Shown in pieces: positions 8,027 to 16,010 of a DNA stretch of 64,000 nt. A program made the position numbers and the translations under genes. The stretch is from Castellaniella sp. Its GTDB lineage: Bacteria; Pseudomonadota; Gammaproteobacteria; Burkholderiales; Burkholderiaceae_B. Under the pieces are notes generated by a model. It was not told the origin of the DNA, ran no database searches, and worked only from the letters and a program-made list of their open reading frames with translations. How positions within the stretch are numbered: the stretch's first letter is position 1; each line of letters opens with the position of its first letter. The stretch lies in the NCBI RefSeq assembly GCF_004321985.1, contig NZ_SCQN01000020.1, positions 47,173 through 111,172 of the forward strand, in the 5' to 3' direction.

Positions 8027-9301
8027 TCAGGCCATCTGGTGCCGCAGCCGGCGCAGCCGGCCTCCTCCGCTCTTGTAGAGCAGGAAGATCGCGATGAATG
8101 CGTTGAGCAGGTTCCAGGCGATGCCGTTGGCGAAGGCTGCCCAGTACGACAAGGTCAGGTCGTAGATCGCCCCCGACATCCAGCCGCCCAGGGCCATACC
8201 TACCAGGGTTGCCATGAGCACGATTCCCACTCGCACGCCGGTGCCTTCGGCCGGAAAATGCTCGCGCACGATGACGGCATAGGCTGGCACGATACCGCCC
8301 TGGAACAGGCCAAACAGGGCCGAGATCACATAGAGCGGCAGCAGCCCCTTGTTGAACAGGTACAGCCACAGGGCCAGGCCCTGCAGCACCGAGCCCAGCA
8401 GCAGCGTACGCAGTCCGCCGATCCGGTCCGAAATCCAGCCCGAGGCGAGCCGGCTGATGATGCCCATGGTCAGCATCAGCGACAGCATGTTCGCGCCGGT
8501 GGCCGCGCCATACCCCAGGTCGCCGCAGTACGCCACGATCTGCACCTGCGGCATGGCCATGGCCACGCAGCAGGCCACTCCTGCGATGCACAGCAGTGTC
8601 ATGGCCATGCCCGTCGACAGCCCTAGGGGTCGGTCGCCGTCCGGGCGCGAGCGCGGGACCGAAGGGGTATTGGGGATGGCCAGGTTGATGGAGGGCGGTT
8701 TGCGGCGGATGCACAGCGCCAGCGGCAGTAGCGTCACCAGGCAAAACACGCCAATGCCCGTGTATGTCTGGCGCCAGCCGATCTGCTCCACGAAATGCTG
8801 CGTGATGGGCGGCCAGACGGCGCCTGCCAGGTAGTTGCCGCACATGCAGATGCCCACGGCCAGGCCGCGCCGTCGGGTGAACCAGAGGGAGGTGTCGGCC
8901 ACCAGCGGTGAGAACAGGGCGGATGACCCCAGCAGGCCGATGACCAGGCCGTGCACCAGGTTGAAGGTCATGATGGTCTCGGCACTGCTCGCGAGCACGA
9001 AGCCGGCACACAGCCCCAGCGCACCCACGATCACTGGCACGAACACCCCGAAGCGGTCTGCCAGCCGGCCCATGAAGATGCCGCCGATTCCAAAACCCAG
9101 CATCGTCGCCGCATATGGCAGCGAGGCGCCCGCGCGGCTGACGCCGAAATCCGCCTGGATGGAGGGCAGCACGATAGAGGCTGCGTACATGCCGATATTG
9201 CCAATGGTCACCAATGCGAGGGCCACCATCAGCCGGATCCAGGCATAACGCGATTCGATTCCTCCGGGCTGAGGCGCGGAGACGGTCGTGGGCGCGTTCA
9301 C
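8027..9301 (-). CDS. Major facilitator superfamily transporter
   Basis: This is a secondary carrier with 12 predicted membrane helices. MFS signature loops are visible after helix 2 (GRLADRFG) and in the second half (GWISDRIGG), with a cytoplasmic middle loop rich in proline, arginine and serine. It resembles the oxalate/formate and monocarboxylate-type MFS group, but the substrate is unknown. I chose the GTG at 9301 because GAGG lies seven bases upstream and the stop of a short upstream ORF overlaps this codon as GTGA. Longer in-frame starts to 9370 add only an unlikely basic extension. That gives 424 residues. Confidence 0.88.
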   Translation of the reverse strand: MNAPTTVSAPQPGGIESRYAWIRLMVALALVTIGNIGMYAASIVLPSIQADFGVSRAGASLPYAATMLGFGIGGIFMGRLADRFGVFVPVIVGALGLCAGFVLASSAETIMTFNLVHGLVIGLLGSSALFSPLVADTSLWFTRRRGLAVGICMCGNYLAGAVWPPITQHFVEQIGWRQTYTGIGVFCLVTLLPLALCIRRKPPSINLAIPNTPSVPRSRPDGDRPLGLSTGMAMTLLCIAGVACCVAMAMPQVQIVAYCGDLGYGAATGANMLSLMLTMGIISRLASGWISDRIGGLRTLLLGSVLQGLALWLYLFNKGLLPLYVISALFGLFQGGIVPAYAVIVREHFPAEGTGVRVGIVLMATLVGMALGGWMSGAIYDLTLSYWAAFANGIAWNLLNAFIAIFLLYKSGGGRLRRLRHQMA

Positions 9302-9435
9302 AGGCAGACCTCGTACCCCGCCAGCGCATCGGGCCAATCGACGCAGCGGCATCCGTTTGTGTCCAGCCAAGCCGCCACGCGCTCGCAGAGGTCACCGCCA
9401 ATCAGCAGGAGAGTGTGGGTCATCGTGCTCGTCAT
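9298..9435 (-). CDS. Small ORF (45 aa) translationally coupled to the MFS gene
   Basis: A short minus-strand frame encodes MTSTMTHTLLLIGGDLCERV and about 25 further residues ending in EVCL. Its TGA overlaps the GTG start of the MFS gene by four bases (GTGA), the arrangement expected for coupled translation. LLLIGGD followed by an amphipathic helix looks like the first strand and helix of a Rossmann-type fold, so it may be the stump of a larger enzyme. No strong ribosome-binding site is visible; an alternative start is the ATG at 9423. Function unknown. Confidence 0.4.
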   Translation of the reverse strand: MTSTMTHTLLLIGGDLCERVAAWLDTNGCRCVDWPDALAGYEVCL

Positions 9436-9547
9436 GTGCGCGCGTGTTGGATCAAGCCGCGCCTGGCAGGGCCTTGTGAGACGGCCCTATACTTTGTCAT
9501 CCCCGGTGGGTCAGAGTGTACCGCCACATTCGTCCGAAACATTCATC

Positions 9548-9955
9548 ATGCGCCATCCACTTCACCCGGTTTTGGTTCATTTCCCCATCGCCTGCTGGTC
9601 CCTGGCGACCTTTGCGGACTTCGCGAGCCTGCGGCCAGGCCAGTCCTTATGGCACTGGTCCGCCGGTTTGCTGTCCGTTGGCTGCTTGATCGCCCTGGCT
9701 GCCATGTTGGCAGGCTTGCTCGAATTTTCACGCGTTCCGAACGGCCCAGCCCTGCGGGACACCTTTCTGCATTTGAGTCTTATGGTGGTAGCGCTCATGC
9801 TGTACGCCTTCCGCTTGGTGCTGCGGATGGATCATGCGCAGCCTCTGCCCCCTGACGCGCTTTCGCTTTCGATCGACGCAGCAGCGTTCATCGTGCTCCT
9901 TGTCGGTGGCTGGTTGGGTGGGCGGCTCGTCTTCGGTTACGGCATCGGCCGATAA
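9548..9955 (+). CDS. DUF2231-type integral membrane protein
   Basis: A 135-residue protein begins MRHPLHPVLVHFPIACW, the characteristic opening of DUF2231 membrane proteins (HPxxVHFPI). Four hydrophobic helices are predicted, with conserved-looking histidines at the N-terminus. Family members often sit near cytochrome genes and are suspected redox or heme-linked membrane proteins, but none of that context is present here. The frame is open further upstream, but ATG 9548 starts exactly at the family motif. No good Shine-Dalgarno sequence precedes it. Confidence 0.75.
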   Translation: MRHPLHPVLVHFPIACWSLATFADFASLRPGQSLWHWSAGLLSVGCLIALAAMLAGLLEFSRVPNGPALRDTFLHLSLMVVALMLYAFRLVLRMDHAQPLPPDALSLSIDAAAFIVLLVGGWLGGRLVFGYGIGR

Positions 9956-9979
9956 GCCAGCCTTCGGAGAGACCAGCGA

Positions 9980-10006
9980 CCAGGCGGTGGGTTGATACCG
10001 CCCTGG
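9980..10006. terminator. Possible bidirectional terminator hairpin
   Basis: CCAGGCGGT pairs with ACCGCCCTGG around an 8-base loop, with one bulged base. It lies between the convergent DUF2231 and methyltransferase genes. There is no long T run, so it is a moderate candidate. Confidence 0.4.
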
Positions 10007-10083
10007 CGGGTTCCATCGACCTGATTGCAAGACACCGCCACCGATTCGTCGCCTCGGGGCCGAAGCTCAACGTCCGGGGTCAG

Positions 10084-10923
10084 CTATTGCCGCCTGGCAA
10101 CGACTTGCGCCAGAACAATCCGCTCCTCCTCGAGATTGCGCCGCTGGTTCTGGGCCATGGCCGAAAAATCTGATCCTAGGAGCACATGGAAGCTGAGCGG
10201 TGTGACGCCCTCTTTGCGGATCTTTTCTGCCAGCGCTACGAACCATGTACGCGCGGCATCGGTTGTATCCAACCAAGCCTTGATCTCAAACCCGGCGGCC
10301 TCAAGGAGACTGCGCAGTTCGTCCGACGTGGCGAGAAAGCTCGCTTCAGGGTTACGCGCCCAAGGAACCGGGAAGAGCACAGGGCCGGATGGCCCGGCGA
10401 GAACGTCATAGATCGCGAGCGTGCCCCCCGGCTTGAGGACGCGAGACATCTCCTTGTATAGCCTTGGCTTGTCCGGAATATTCATCGCTGCATGCTCCGT
10501 CCACACGATGTCGAACGAAGCATCTGGAAAGGGCAAACTTGTTGCATCGCCCTGGCGATAGTCGACGAGTTCGTCCAGGCCGGTCCGCTCGGAAAGCATT
10601 GCAGCCACACTGCAGTACTCGCCAGTCAGGTCGATGCCTGTAACGCGGCAGCCGAATTCCCGGGCAAGGCAACGAGACGTCCCGCCGACGCCGCTGCCCA
10701 CATCGAGCACGCGTTTTGTAGCGTCGACCTTCGCTGCCCGAGCAAGTTCGAGCGTTGCTGCCCGACCGCGAATGTGGAATTCATCGATGGGCGCCAAGTC
10801 TTCCGGTGTGAGCCGATTCAAATTTTTACCAGCTCCTTCAAGCGCGGCAAGGATAAGGTCCCCTAGACCGGACCGGGTGTAGTGCGCCTGGACGGATTCG
10901 TTGACTTGCGTCGGAGTTGCCAT
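10084..10923 (-). CDS. SAM-dependent class I methyltransferase
   Basis: The 279-residue protein has the class I methyltransferase fold. Motif I reads VLDVGSGVGGTSRCLA, followed by an acidic strand end (GIDLT), motif II around GDATSLPFPDASFDIVW and a post-motif LKPGG. It resembles sarcosine/dimethylglycine and ubiquinone/tocopherol-type small-molecule methyltransferases, but the acceptor cannot be assigned. I placed the start at the ATG at 10923, just after an AGGGGGAG ribosome-binding sequence. Upstream in-frame ATGs (10926, 10938) are possible and the frame continues to 11019. It is monocistronic, 140 bp before the end-point of the Liv operon. Confidence 0.85.
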   Translation of the reverse strand: MATPTQVNESVQAHYTRSGLGDLILAALEGAGKNLNRLTPEDLAPIDEFHIRGRAATLELARAAKVDATKRVLDVGSGVGGTSRCLAREFGCRVTGIDLTGEYCSVAAMLSERTGLDELVDYRQGDATSLPFPDASFDIVWTEHAAMNIPDKPRLYKEMSRVLKPGGTLAIYDVLAGPSGPVLFPVPWARNPEASFLATSDELRSLLEAAGFEIKAWLDTTDAARTWFVALAEKIRKEGVTPLSFHVLLGSDFSAMAQNQRRNLEEERIVLAQVVARRQ

Positions 10924-11062
10924 CATCTCCCCCTTCATTGTGCCGCCGGAATCTCGCTTTTCTAGCACGACAGCCTTTGCTGAGCAAGCAATTTCCTTTT
11001 GCCGTAACGCCACCACCAATTTTGTCCTGACGCTCCGTCAGGTCACGGCCACGGGCGGCCCG

Positions 11063-11839
11063 TTAAAAGGTGATGCCCAGCCATTCCTTGACCTGGGCGT
11101 AGAGGTCGCCCTGGAAGTCTGCGGGTGTGCCTGAGGCTGCGATCTCCCCAAGGCTGAGAACGTAGATGTGATCGGCCATGGCGACCACCCGGCGCACGTT
11201 GTGATCCACCAGCAGGATGCCCATGCCGGCTGCGGCGAACTGCCGCACCCATTCGAAGGTCTCGGCGGCCACCTTGGGGGCGAGCCCGATGCTGGGCTCG
11301 TCGATCAGGCACACGCGTGGATGCACCATATAGGCCTTGGCAAACTCCAGCGATTTCTGCTGTCCGCCCGAGAGGTCGCCCGCTTGGGCGTGCAGCTTGT
11401 CGCGCAACATGGGAAATTTCTGCAGTGTGTCGTCCAGCCGCTGTTGCACGGCGTTGCCGAAATGCTTGCGGCGGCCGTCGAGCGGCAGGCGCAGGTTCTC
11501 TTCGACCGTCAGGAACGGAAAAAGGCTGGATTCCTGCGGGATGTACCACAGGCCCTGGTCGATCAGCGTGTGCGGCTCGTGGCCCGAGATGTCGGCGCCT
11601 TCGAGGCGTATGGTGCCAGACTTGGGCTTGAGGAAGCCGAAGATGGTCTTGAAGAGCGTGGATTTCCCCGCGCCATTCAGGCCGATGAGGCCGCTGATAC
11701 GCCCCTTGTGCACATCAATGGACACGTCGCGCAGCACGTCGATGTCGCTCATGTAGCCCGACGTGACGTGATCCATTTGCAGGACGGTGGCTGGCGTGGC
11801 CGGGTTGGCGGGTGAGACTGGGGCGTTCAGGTCAGGCAT
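11063..11839 (-). CDS. livF: Liv-type ABC transporter ATP-binding protein (LivF family)
   Basis: This is one of the two ATPases of a hydrophobic amino acid-type (HAAT) importer. The 258-residue protein has Walker A GLNGAGKST, the ABC signature LSGGQQKSLE, Walker B CLIDEPS and an H-loop histidine (LVDHN). It is the last gene of a five-gene minus-strand operon, and its start overlaps the end of livG by eight bases. An alternative start at an internal Met (MDHVTSGY) would remove a proline-rich leader. The symbol denotes family position; the substrate is not necessarily branched-chain amino acids. Confidence 0.9.
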   Translation of the reverse strand: MPDLNAPVSPANPATPATVLQMDHVTSGYMSDIDVLRDVSIDVHKGRISGLIGLNGAGKSTLFKTIFGFLKPKSGTIRLEGADISGHEPHTLIDQGLWYIPQESSLFPFLTVEENLRLPLDGRRKHFGNAVQQRLDDTLQKFPMLRDKLHAQAGDLSGGQQKSLEFAKAYMVHPRVCLIDEPSIGLAPKVAAETFEWVRQFAAAGMGILLVDHNVRRVVAMADHIYVLSLGEIAASGTPADFQGDLYAQVKEWLGITF

Positions 11840-12569
11840 GCGGGGTCTCCTCGGCTTCGTCGCCCCCCAGGTAGGCTTCCATGACGGCGTTGGATTGCAG
11901 GACTTCGTGGGTGGGGCCCTCGGCCAGTACCTTGCCGGCGTTCATGCACACCGAACGCGGGCAGAGATCGACGATGGTTGGCATGTCGTGACTCACGAGC
12001 ACGAAGGTCTGACCGGCTGCGTTGCGCTTGCGGATGAATTGGGCCATGGTCTGCCGCATGACGGGGTGCACGGCGGCGAAGGGTTCGTCGAGCAGAGCGA
12101 TGCGAGGCGTCACCATGAAGCAGGCACCGAACTCGAGCAGCTTGCGCTGACCGCCAGATAGTTGGCCTGCGTCGAGATACATGACGCGCGTGAGTTCGAG
12201 TTCTTCGAGCAGTGCCTCGGCACGCTTCTCGGCAGCTGCTTCTTTCATGCCCAGGGCTATGCCGCAGACCATCAGGTTGTCGAAGGCGCACATGCGGTTG
12301 AAGACCCGCGTCATCTGGAACGTGCGGAGGATGCCCAAACGGGTGAAGCGCATGGGGCCCAGGCCCAGGATGTTCTTGTCGTCGAGCCGCAGCGCGCCGG
12401 AATCGGCGTGCAGGTGACCTGACATCATGTTGAGCAGTGTCGTCTTGCCCGAGCCGTTGGGGCCGATGAGGCCGAGCAGTTCACCCTCGCGGACTTCGAG
12501 GCTGACGCCGTCCACGGCGCGCAGGCCGCCGAAGTGCTTCTTGAGCTGATCCACGGTGAGGAGCGTCAT
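11832..12569 (-). CDS. livG: Liv-type ABC transporter ATP-binding protein (LivG family)
   Basis: Second ATPase of the importer, 245 residues. It has Walker A GPNGSGKTT, signature LSGGQRKLLE, Walker B ALLDEP and H-loop LVSHD. The D-loop region reads AAVHP where LivG proteins usually have a G-L/V-N-P-type sequence, a minor oddity that keeps the catalytic glutamate. The start overlaps the livM stop (ATGA), so the two are coupled. The C-terminal tail ends in AEETPHA and overlaps livF. Confidence 0.9.
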   Translation of the reverse strand: MTLLTVDQLKKHFGGLRAVDGVSLEVREGELLGLIGPNGSGKTTLLNMMSGHLHADSGALRLDDKNILGLGPMRFTRLGILRTFQMTRVFNRMCAFDNLMVCGIALGMKEAAAEKRAEALLEELELTRVMYLDAGQLSGGQRKLLEFGACFMVTPRIALLDEPFAAVHPVMRQTMAQFIRKRNAAGQTFVLVSHDMPTIVDLCPRSVCMNAGKVLAEGPTHEVLQSNAVMEAYLGGDEAEETPHA

Positions 12570-13543
12570 GGCGTGGCCCCCTTGTCGGCGGGCGTCTGGC
12601 GCGTGAGCAGGCGGCGCAGCAGGCCCCAGAGGCCTTCCTGGAAGAAGCGCGCGAAGATGATGACGAGCGTCGCGAAGACGATCATTTGGATGCCACCCAC
12701 GGAACGCAGCATCTCGGAAGCCGTATAGACCAGCAGCGCGCCGATGAGCGGCCCCACGAGCGTCCCCATGCCGCCTATCATGGCCATGGCGATGACCATG
12801 CCGGTTTCCTGGATGAGGCCGAGCTCGGGGCTCACGAGCTGTGCGAAGGTGCCGTAGAGGCCGCCGGCGAAGCCGCAGATGCCGCAGCTGATCGCAAAGG
12901 CGGCAGTCTTGTAACGCACTACGTTCACGCCGCGGCTGGCGGCACCGATTTCATCGTCGCGGATGGTCTGCAGGAAGCGCCCGAAGGGGATGCGCATAAG
13001 CCAGTAGAGCAGCACTGTGACCGCCAGCAGCGCCAGCAGGAAGATGTAGTAATAGCCCACCCGGCTCTGCACCAGCGTGGGCACGTTGAGCCCCTGGTCG
13101 CCGCGGGTGAAATCGATGGAGTTGTAGACAATGACCCGCAGGATTTCGCCGAAGGAGAGCGTCGTGAGCGCCAGGTAGACGCCCGAGAGCCGCAGCACGA
13201 TACGTCCGAGCGCCAGCCCCACGATGCCCGGGATGACGATAGACATGGGGATGCCGACCCACAGAGGGGCGTGCAGATGGTAGGCGAGCAGCCCCGTGGC
13301 GTAGCCGCCCACCATGGCGAAGGGGGCCGGCGCCAGCGAGAATTGGCCGCCCCAGCCGGCGAGGAGGTTCCAGCCGGCCGTGACGATGGCGAAGTACATG
13401 CTGACGATGAGTACCCCCAGCCAGTAGGGCGAGTGCACACCCAGGGGGATGAGCGCGAGTAGCGCCAGCAGGATGAGGCTGAGCCGAATTTCGCCGCGCA
13501 GCTTGCTGGTATGCAGATTGGGATTCTGGCGGATGCGCATCAT
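12566..13543 (-). CDS. livM: Liv-type ABC transporter permease (LivM family)
   Basis: A 325-residue inner-membrane permease with eight to nine predicted helices. The region LSGVYLALTTLSFGEILRVI is typical of LivM, and a later IGGMGTLVGPLIGALLV segment forms the coupling region contacting the ATPases. It lies three bases downstream of livH and overlaps livG. The N-terminus has a basic stretch before the first helix, as usual for this family. Confidence 0.92.
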   Translation of the reverse strand: MMRIRQNPNLHTSKLRGEIRLSLILLALLALIPLGVHSPYWLGVLIVSMYFAIVTAGWNLLAGWGGQFSLAPAPFAMVGGYATGLLAYHLHAPLWVGIPMSIVIPGIVGLALGRIVLRLSGVYLALTTLSFGEILRVIVYNSIDFTRGDQGLNVPTLVQSRVGYYYIFLLALLAVTVLLYWLMRIPFGRFLQTIRDDEIGAASRGVNVVRYKTAAFAISCGICGFAGGLYGTFAQLVSPELGLIQETGMVIAMAMIGGMGTLVGPLIGALLVYTASEMLRSVGGIQMIVFATLVIIFARFFQEGLWGLLRRLLTRQTPADKGATP

Positions 13544-13546
13544 GGG

Positions 13547-14437
13547 TCAGACCTCGCGGGAGCGTTCGCCAAACAGACCCTGGGGCATCAGCACCAGAAT
13601 CAGGATGAGCAGGACGAGGCCATAGGCATCGCGGTAGTCGTATGAGATGTAGACGGCGCCGAAGCTCTCGATCACGCCCAGCAGGAGTGCCGCTACGATG
13701 CTGCCCGGGATGGACCCCATGCCGCCGATGACCACGATGACGTAGGATTTGACGGCCGGGAAGATGCCGACACTGGGGTCCAGGTTGATGACCGGCGCGA
13801 GCAGGGCGCCCGCAGTGGCGGCCAGCACGCCTGAGGCGACGAAGACCAGGTTGCTCGCGCGCGCCGAGTTGATGCCGGCGATGGAGGCGCCAAAGCGGTT
13901 CTGTGCCACTGCCTGGATCTGCCGTCCCCACAAGGAGTATTTGATGAAGAGGGCGAGCCCCACGAGCAGTGCGATCGACAGGCCCGCCGTGATCAGTTTC
14001 TGCCCGCTGAGCAGGAAGGGCCCGACGGCGACGCGCTGCGCGTCCCAGAGCGCCGGGCCGAGAATGGGATAGGGCCCCACGACCTTGTTGACCAGATTGA
14101 TGAGCAGCAGCGACAGCCCGAAGGTGACAACCACAGCGTATTCATCCTTCATGAAGCGCCAGGAACCGTAGCCCTGATAGAGGGGCCGCATCAGCAGGCG
14201 CTCGGTGGCCCAGCCGATCATGGCCCCCGCTACGGCCGCCATGGGCAGCGCCAGCCAGGGCGAGACCCCCAACCCGATGGCGATCATGGTGTAGGTGTAT
14301 GCACCGATCATGTAGAACTCGCCGTGGGCGAAGTTCACGATCTTCAGGATGCCGAAGATCATGGTCAGGCCGACGGCCATGAGTGCGTAGTAGAGCCCTG
14401 TGATGAGCCCGGTGAAGAGGAGTTCTAGCGGTAGCAC
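13547..14437 (-). CDS. livH: Liv-type ABC transporter permease (LivH family)
   Basis: A 296-residue permease with about eight helices. The N-terminal half carries GLTMIFGILKIVNFAHGEFYMIGAY, split here into its recognisable LivH blocks GLTMIFGILKIVNFAHGEF and YMIGAY, and the C-terminal part has IGGMGSIPGSIVAALLLG. It pairs with the LivM permease. It starts about 117 bp after the binding-protein gene, separated from it by a strong hairpin, so permease and ATPase expression is probably lower than that of the binding protein. Confidence 0.92.
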   Translation of the reverse strand: MLPLELLFTGLITGLYYALMAVGLTMIFGILKIVNFAHGEFYMIGAYTYTMIAIGLGVSPWLALPMAAVAGAMIGWATERLLMRPLYQGYGSWRFMKDEYAVVVTFGLSLLLINLVNKVVGPYPILGPALWDAQRVAVGPFLLSGQKLITAGLSIALLVGLALFIKYSLWGRQIQAVAQNRFGASIAGINSARASNLVFVASGVLAATAGALLAPVINLDPSVGIFPAVKSYVIVVIGGMGSIPGSIVAALLLGVIESFGAVYISYDYRDAYGLVLLILILVLMPQGLFGERSREV

Positions 14438-14522
14438 GCGCGTACCTCCGGGTGCCTGGTGTTTTTCAAGTGCCCAGACCGGTCAAACGGAACACTTGTG
14501 TGGGGATGCGGTGTGGACATGT

Positions 14523-14547
14523 GCGGTCCGCCGTGTGGGCGGACCGC
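14523..14547 (-). promoter_or_regulatory. Perfect 10-bp hairpin between binding-protein gene and livH
   Basis: GCGGTCCGCC and GGCGGACCGC flank a five-base loop, beginning eight bases after the binding-protein stop codon. No T run follows. In binding protein-dependent operons such hairpins stabilise the upstream message or attenuate readthrough; that role is inferred here. Confidence 0.6.
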
Positions 14548-14554
14548 GTCTGGC

Positions 14555-15772
14555 CTAGTGGGTGGGACGTTCGAGCTTGCTGACGTCGATAGGCTGGCCG
14601 GGTGCCTGTACCAGCGTGGTCTTTGCCAGCGGCTGGTTGACGGCCGTGATCTGGTAGGTCACGTAGGGGATGTCAGCCCATTGCTGGTAGGTGATACCCG
14701 GCTTTTCGGAGAACTTGAACTCGCCGCGCACCCCCTTGAAGGTGCCGGTCTGCAAGGCGTGAATGATGGCCGCATGATCTGTGGATTTGGCCATCTCGAT
14801 GGCTTGCGCAATGAGCAGTACTGAGTCGGCTGCCTGGAAGGTCAGGCGGTTGGGTTCGTGCTTGAACTCTTTCTCGTAGGTGGCTGCTACCTGTTTGCCC
14901 AGTTCAGGCATGGGCATCCCAGGGTGGTAGAGCCCGAAGGAGATCATGTACTTGCCGGCATCCTTGACGTTCTGCCAGAAGTCGGGGTAGTCGGAGATGC
15001 CGCCGCCGTCATAGAACCAGGTCTTCTTGCTGGGCGCGACGCCTTGCTGATAGAGCTGGTTCATCATGATGTAGGCCGCCGGCGGCAGCGCCATGTTGGC
15101 GATCATGTCGGGCTGGTTGGCGCGCAGCGCTAGTACCGTGGGCGTGAAGTCTTTGCCGGCACGGTCTATGGTGATGTACTTGTACTTGATGTTGGGCGAG
15201 TGTTCAGCCAGCAACTTGCCCAGCACCTTTGCCTGGCCGATTCCGTAGTCGGTGTTCTCGGCGATGGCGACGATGCTCTTGATCTTCATGGCTGCGATGG
15301 TTTCAGCCATGGCGGTTGCTACCCGCGTGTTGTAATTGGCGGGGTTGAAGACTTCGGGGTAGCCCTTTGTGCGGATGTCGTCGGACCAGCAATTGGTGTC
15401 GATGTAGGGCACCTTGTAGCGGTGCACGACTTCGAGTTCGGCCAGGCAGACCGAGCTCTGGTGACTGCCCGTGATGGCGACGACGTGATTGGTGGTGATG
15501 AGCTTCTCGACCGCGGCGCGGCCCTTTTCAGGGATGCCCTGGTCGTCTTCGTAGAGGATCTTGATTGGGCGCCCGAGCACGCCACCCTTGTCGTTGAGCA
15601 TCTTGGTCATGATATCGATGCCGTGCTTGACCTCGGTGCCCTGAACCACCGAACCCGGTGGCGACTGCGTGAGGCTGACCCCGACCGGGATGGGGTCGGC
15701 CGCTTGCGCGGTGCTGGCCAGGCCGAAGATGGTGGCTGCCACCGCGGCCACTGCAAAACGTAGTTGTCTCAT
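14555..15772 (-). CDS. Liv-type periplasmic substrate-binding protein
   Basis: This periplasmic receptor delivers ligand to the LivHMGF permease. The 405-residue precursor has a clear Sec signal peptide ending STAQA before ADPIPVGVSLTQSPPG. The mature part shows the periplasmic-binding-protein type 1 layout, with typical segments GIDIMTKMLNDKGGVLGRPI and AITGSHQSSVCLA. The ATG at 15772 is preceded by AAAGGAGG six bases upstream, which excludes the longer frame to 15838. Ligand unknown; aromatic acids, amides and amino acids are all transported by relatives. It is the first gene of the operon and divergent from the GntR regulator. Confidence 0.92.
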   Translation of the reverse strand: MRQLRFAVAAVAATIFGLASTAQAADPIPVGVSLTQSPPGSVVQGTEVKHGIDIMTKMLNDKGGVLGRPIKILYEDDQGIPEKGRAAVEKLITTNHVVAITGSHQSSVCLAELEVVHRYKVPYIDTNCWSDDIRTKGYPEVFNPANYNTRVATAMAETIAAMKIKSIVAIAENTDYGIGQAKVLGKLLAEHSPNIKYKYITIDRAGKDFTPTVLALRANQPDMIANMALPPAAYIMMNQLYQQGVAPSKKTWFYDGGGISDYPDFWQNVKDAGKYMISFGLYHPGMPMPELGKQVAATYEKEFKHEPNRLTFQAADSVLLIAQAIEMAKSTDHAAIIHALQTGTFKGVRGEFKFSEKPGITYQQWADIPYVTYQITAVNQPLAKTTLVQAPGQPIDVSKLERPTH

Positions 15773-15853
15773 GGAATCCTCCTTTGGGTTCGTGTCGGGC
15801 CGGTCCGCGTGTGGCTGCTGACGGCCGCTGCGGACCAAAGACTTATTTTTTTG

Positions 15854-15872
15854 TGACCGGTCTGACTGGTCA
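15854..15872. promoter_or_regulatory. Palindrome, likely operator for the adjacent GntR regulator
   Basis: TGACCGGTC-T-GACTGGTCA is symmetric at eight of nine half-site positions. It lies about 80 bp upstream of the binding-protein start. FadR-subfamily regulators bind short palindromes with GGT/ACC half-sites, which this fits. Confidence 0.6.
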
Positions 15873-15977
15873 TGCTAATTTGGCACTCGTTGAGTGTCAA
15901 TAATTGCTTGTTCATAAAGTTTTAGGCCGAGGTTTTTGTACGTTTTCAGCATGAACGGACAAAGGTACAGGCAGGCT

Positions 15978-15996
15978 CATCCGGTCTGACCAGTTC
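15978..15996. promoter_or_regulatory. Second operator-like site next to the GntR gene start
   Basis: The site contains CCGGTCTGACCAGTT, sharing the core CCGGTCTGAC with the palindrome 124 bp away. It lies directly before the regulator start, suggesting autoregulation and control of the divergent Liv operon. A half-site-like TTGACCGGTCTG also occurs on the minus strand ahead of livH, near 14475-14486. Confidence 0.55.
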
Positions 15997-16010
15997 GTTT
16001 CGTGGGTGCC

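Noticed and set aside
7902..9401. Minus-strand 499-codon frame over the MFS gene
   Set aside because: It is the out-of-phase frame; its translation is low-complexity Arg/His/Pro-rich and lacks the membrane helices found in the overlapping MFS frame.
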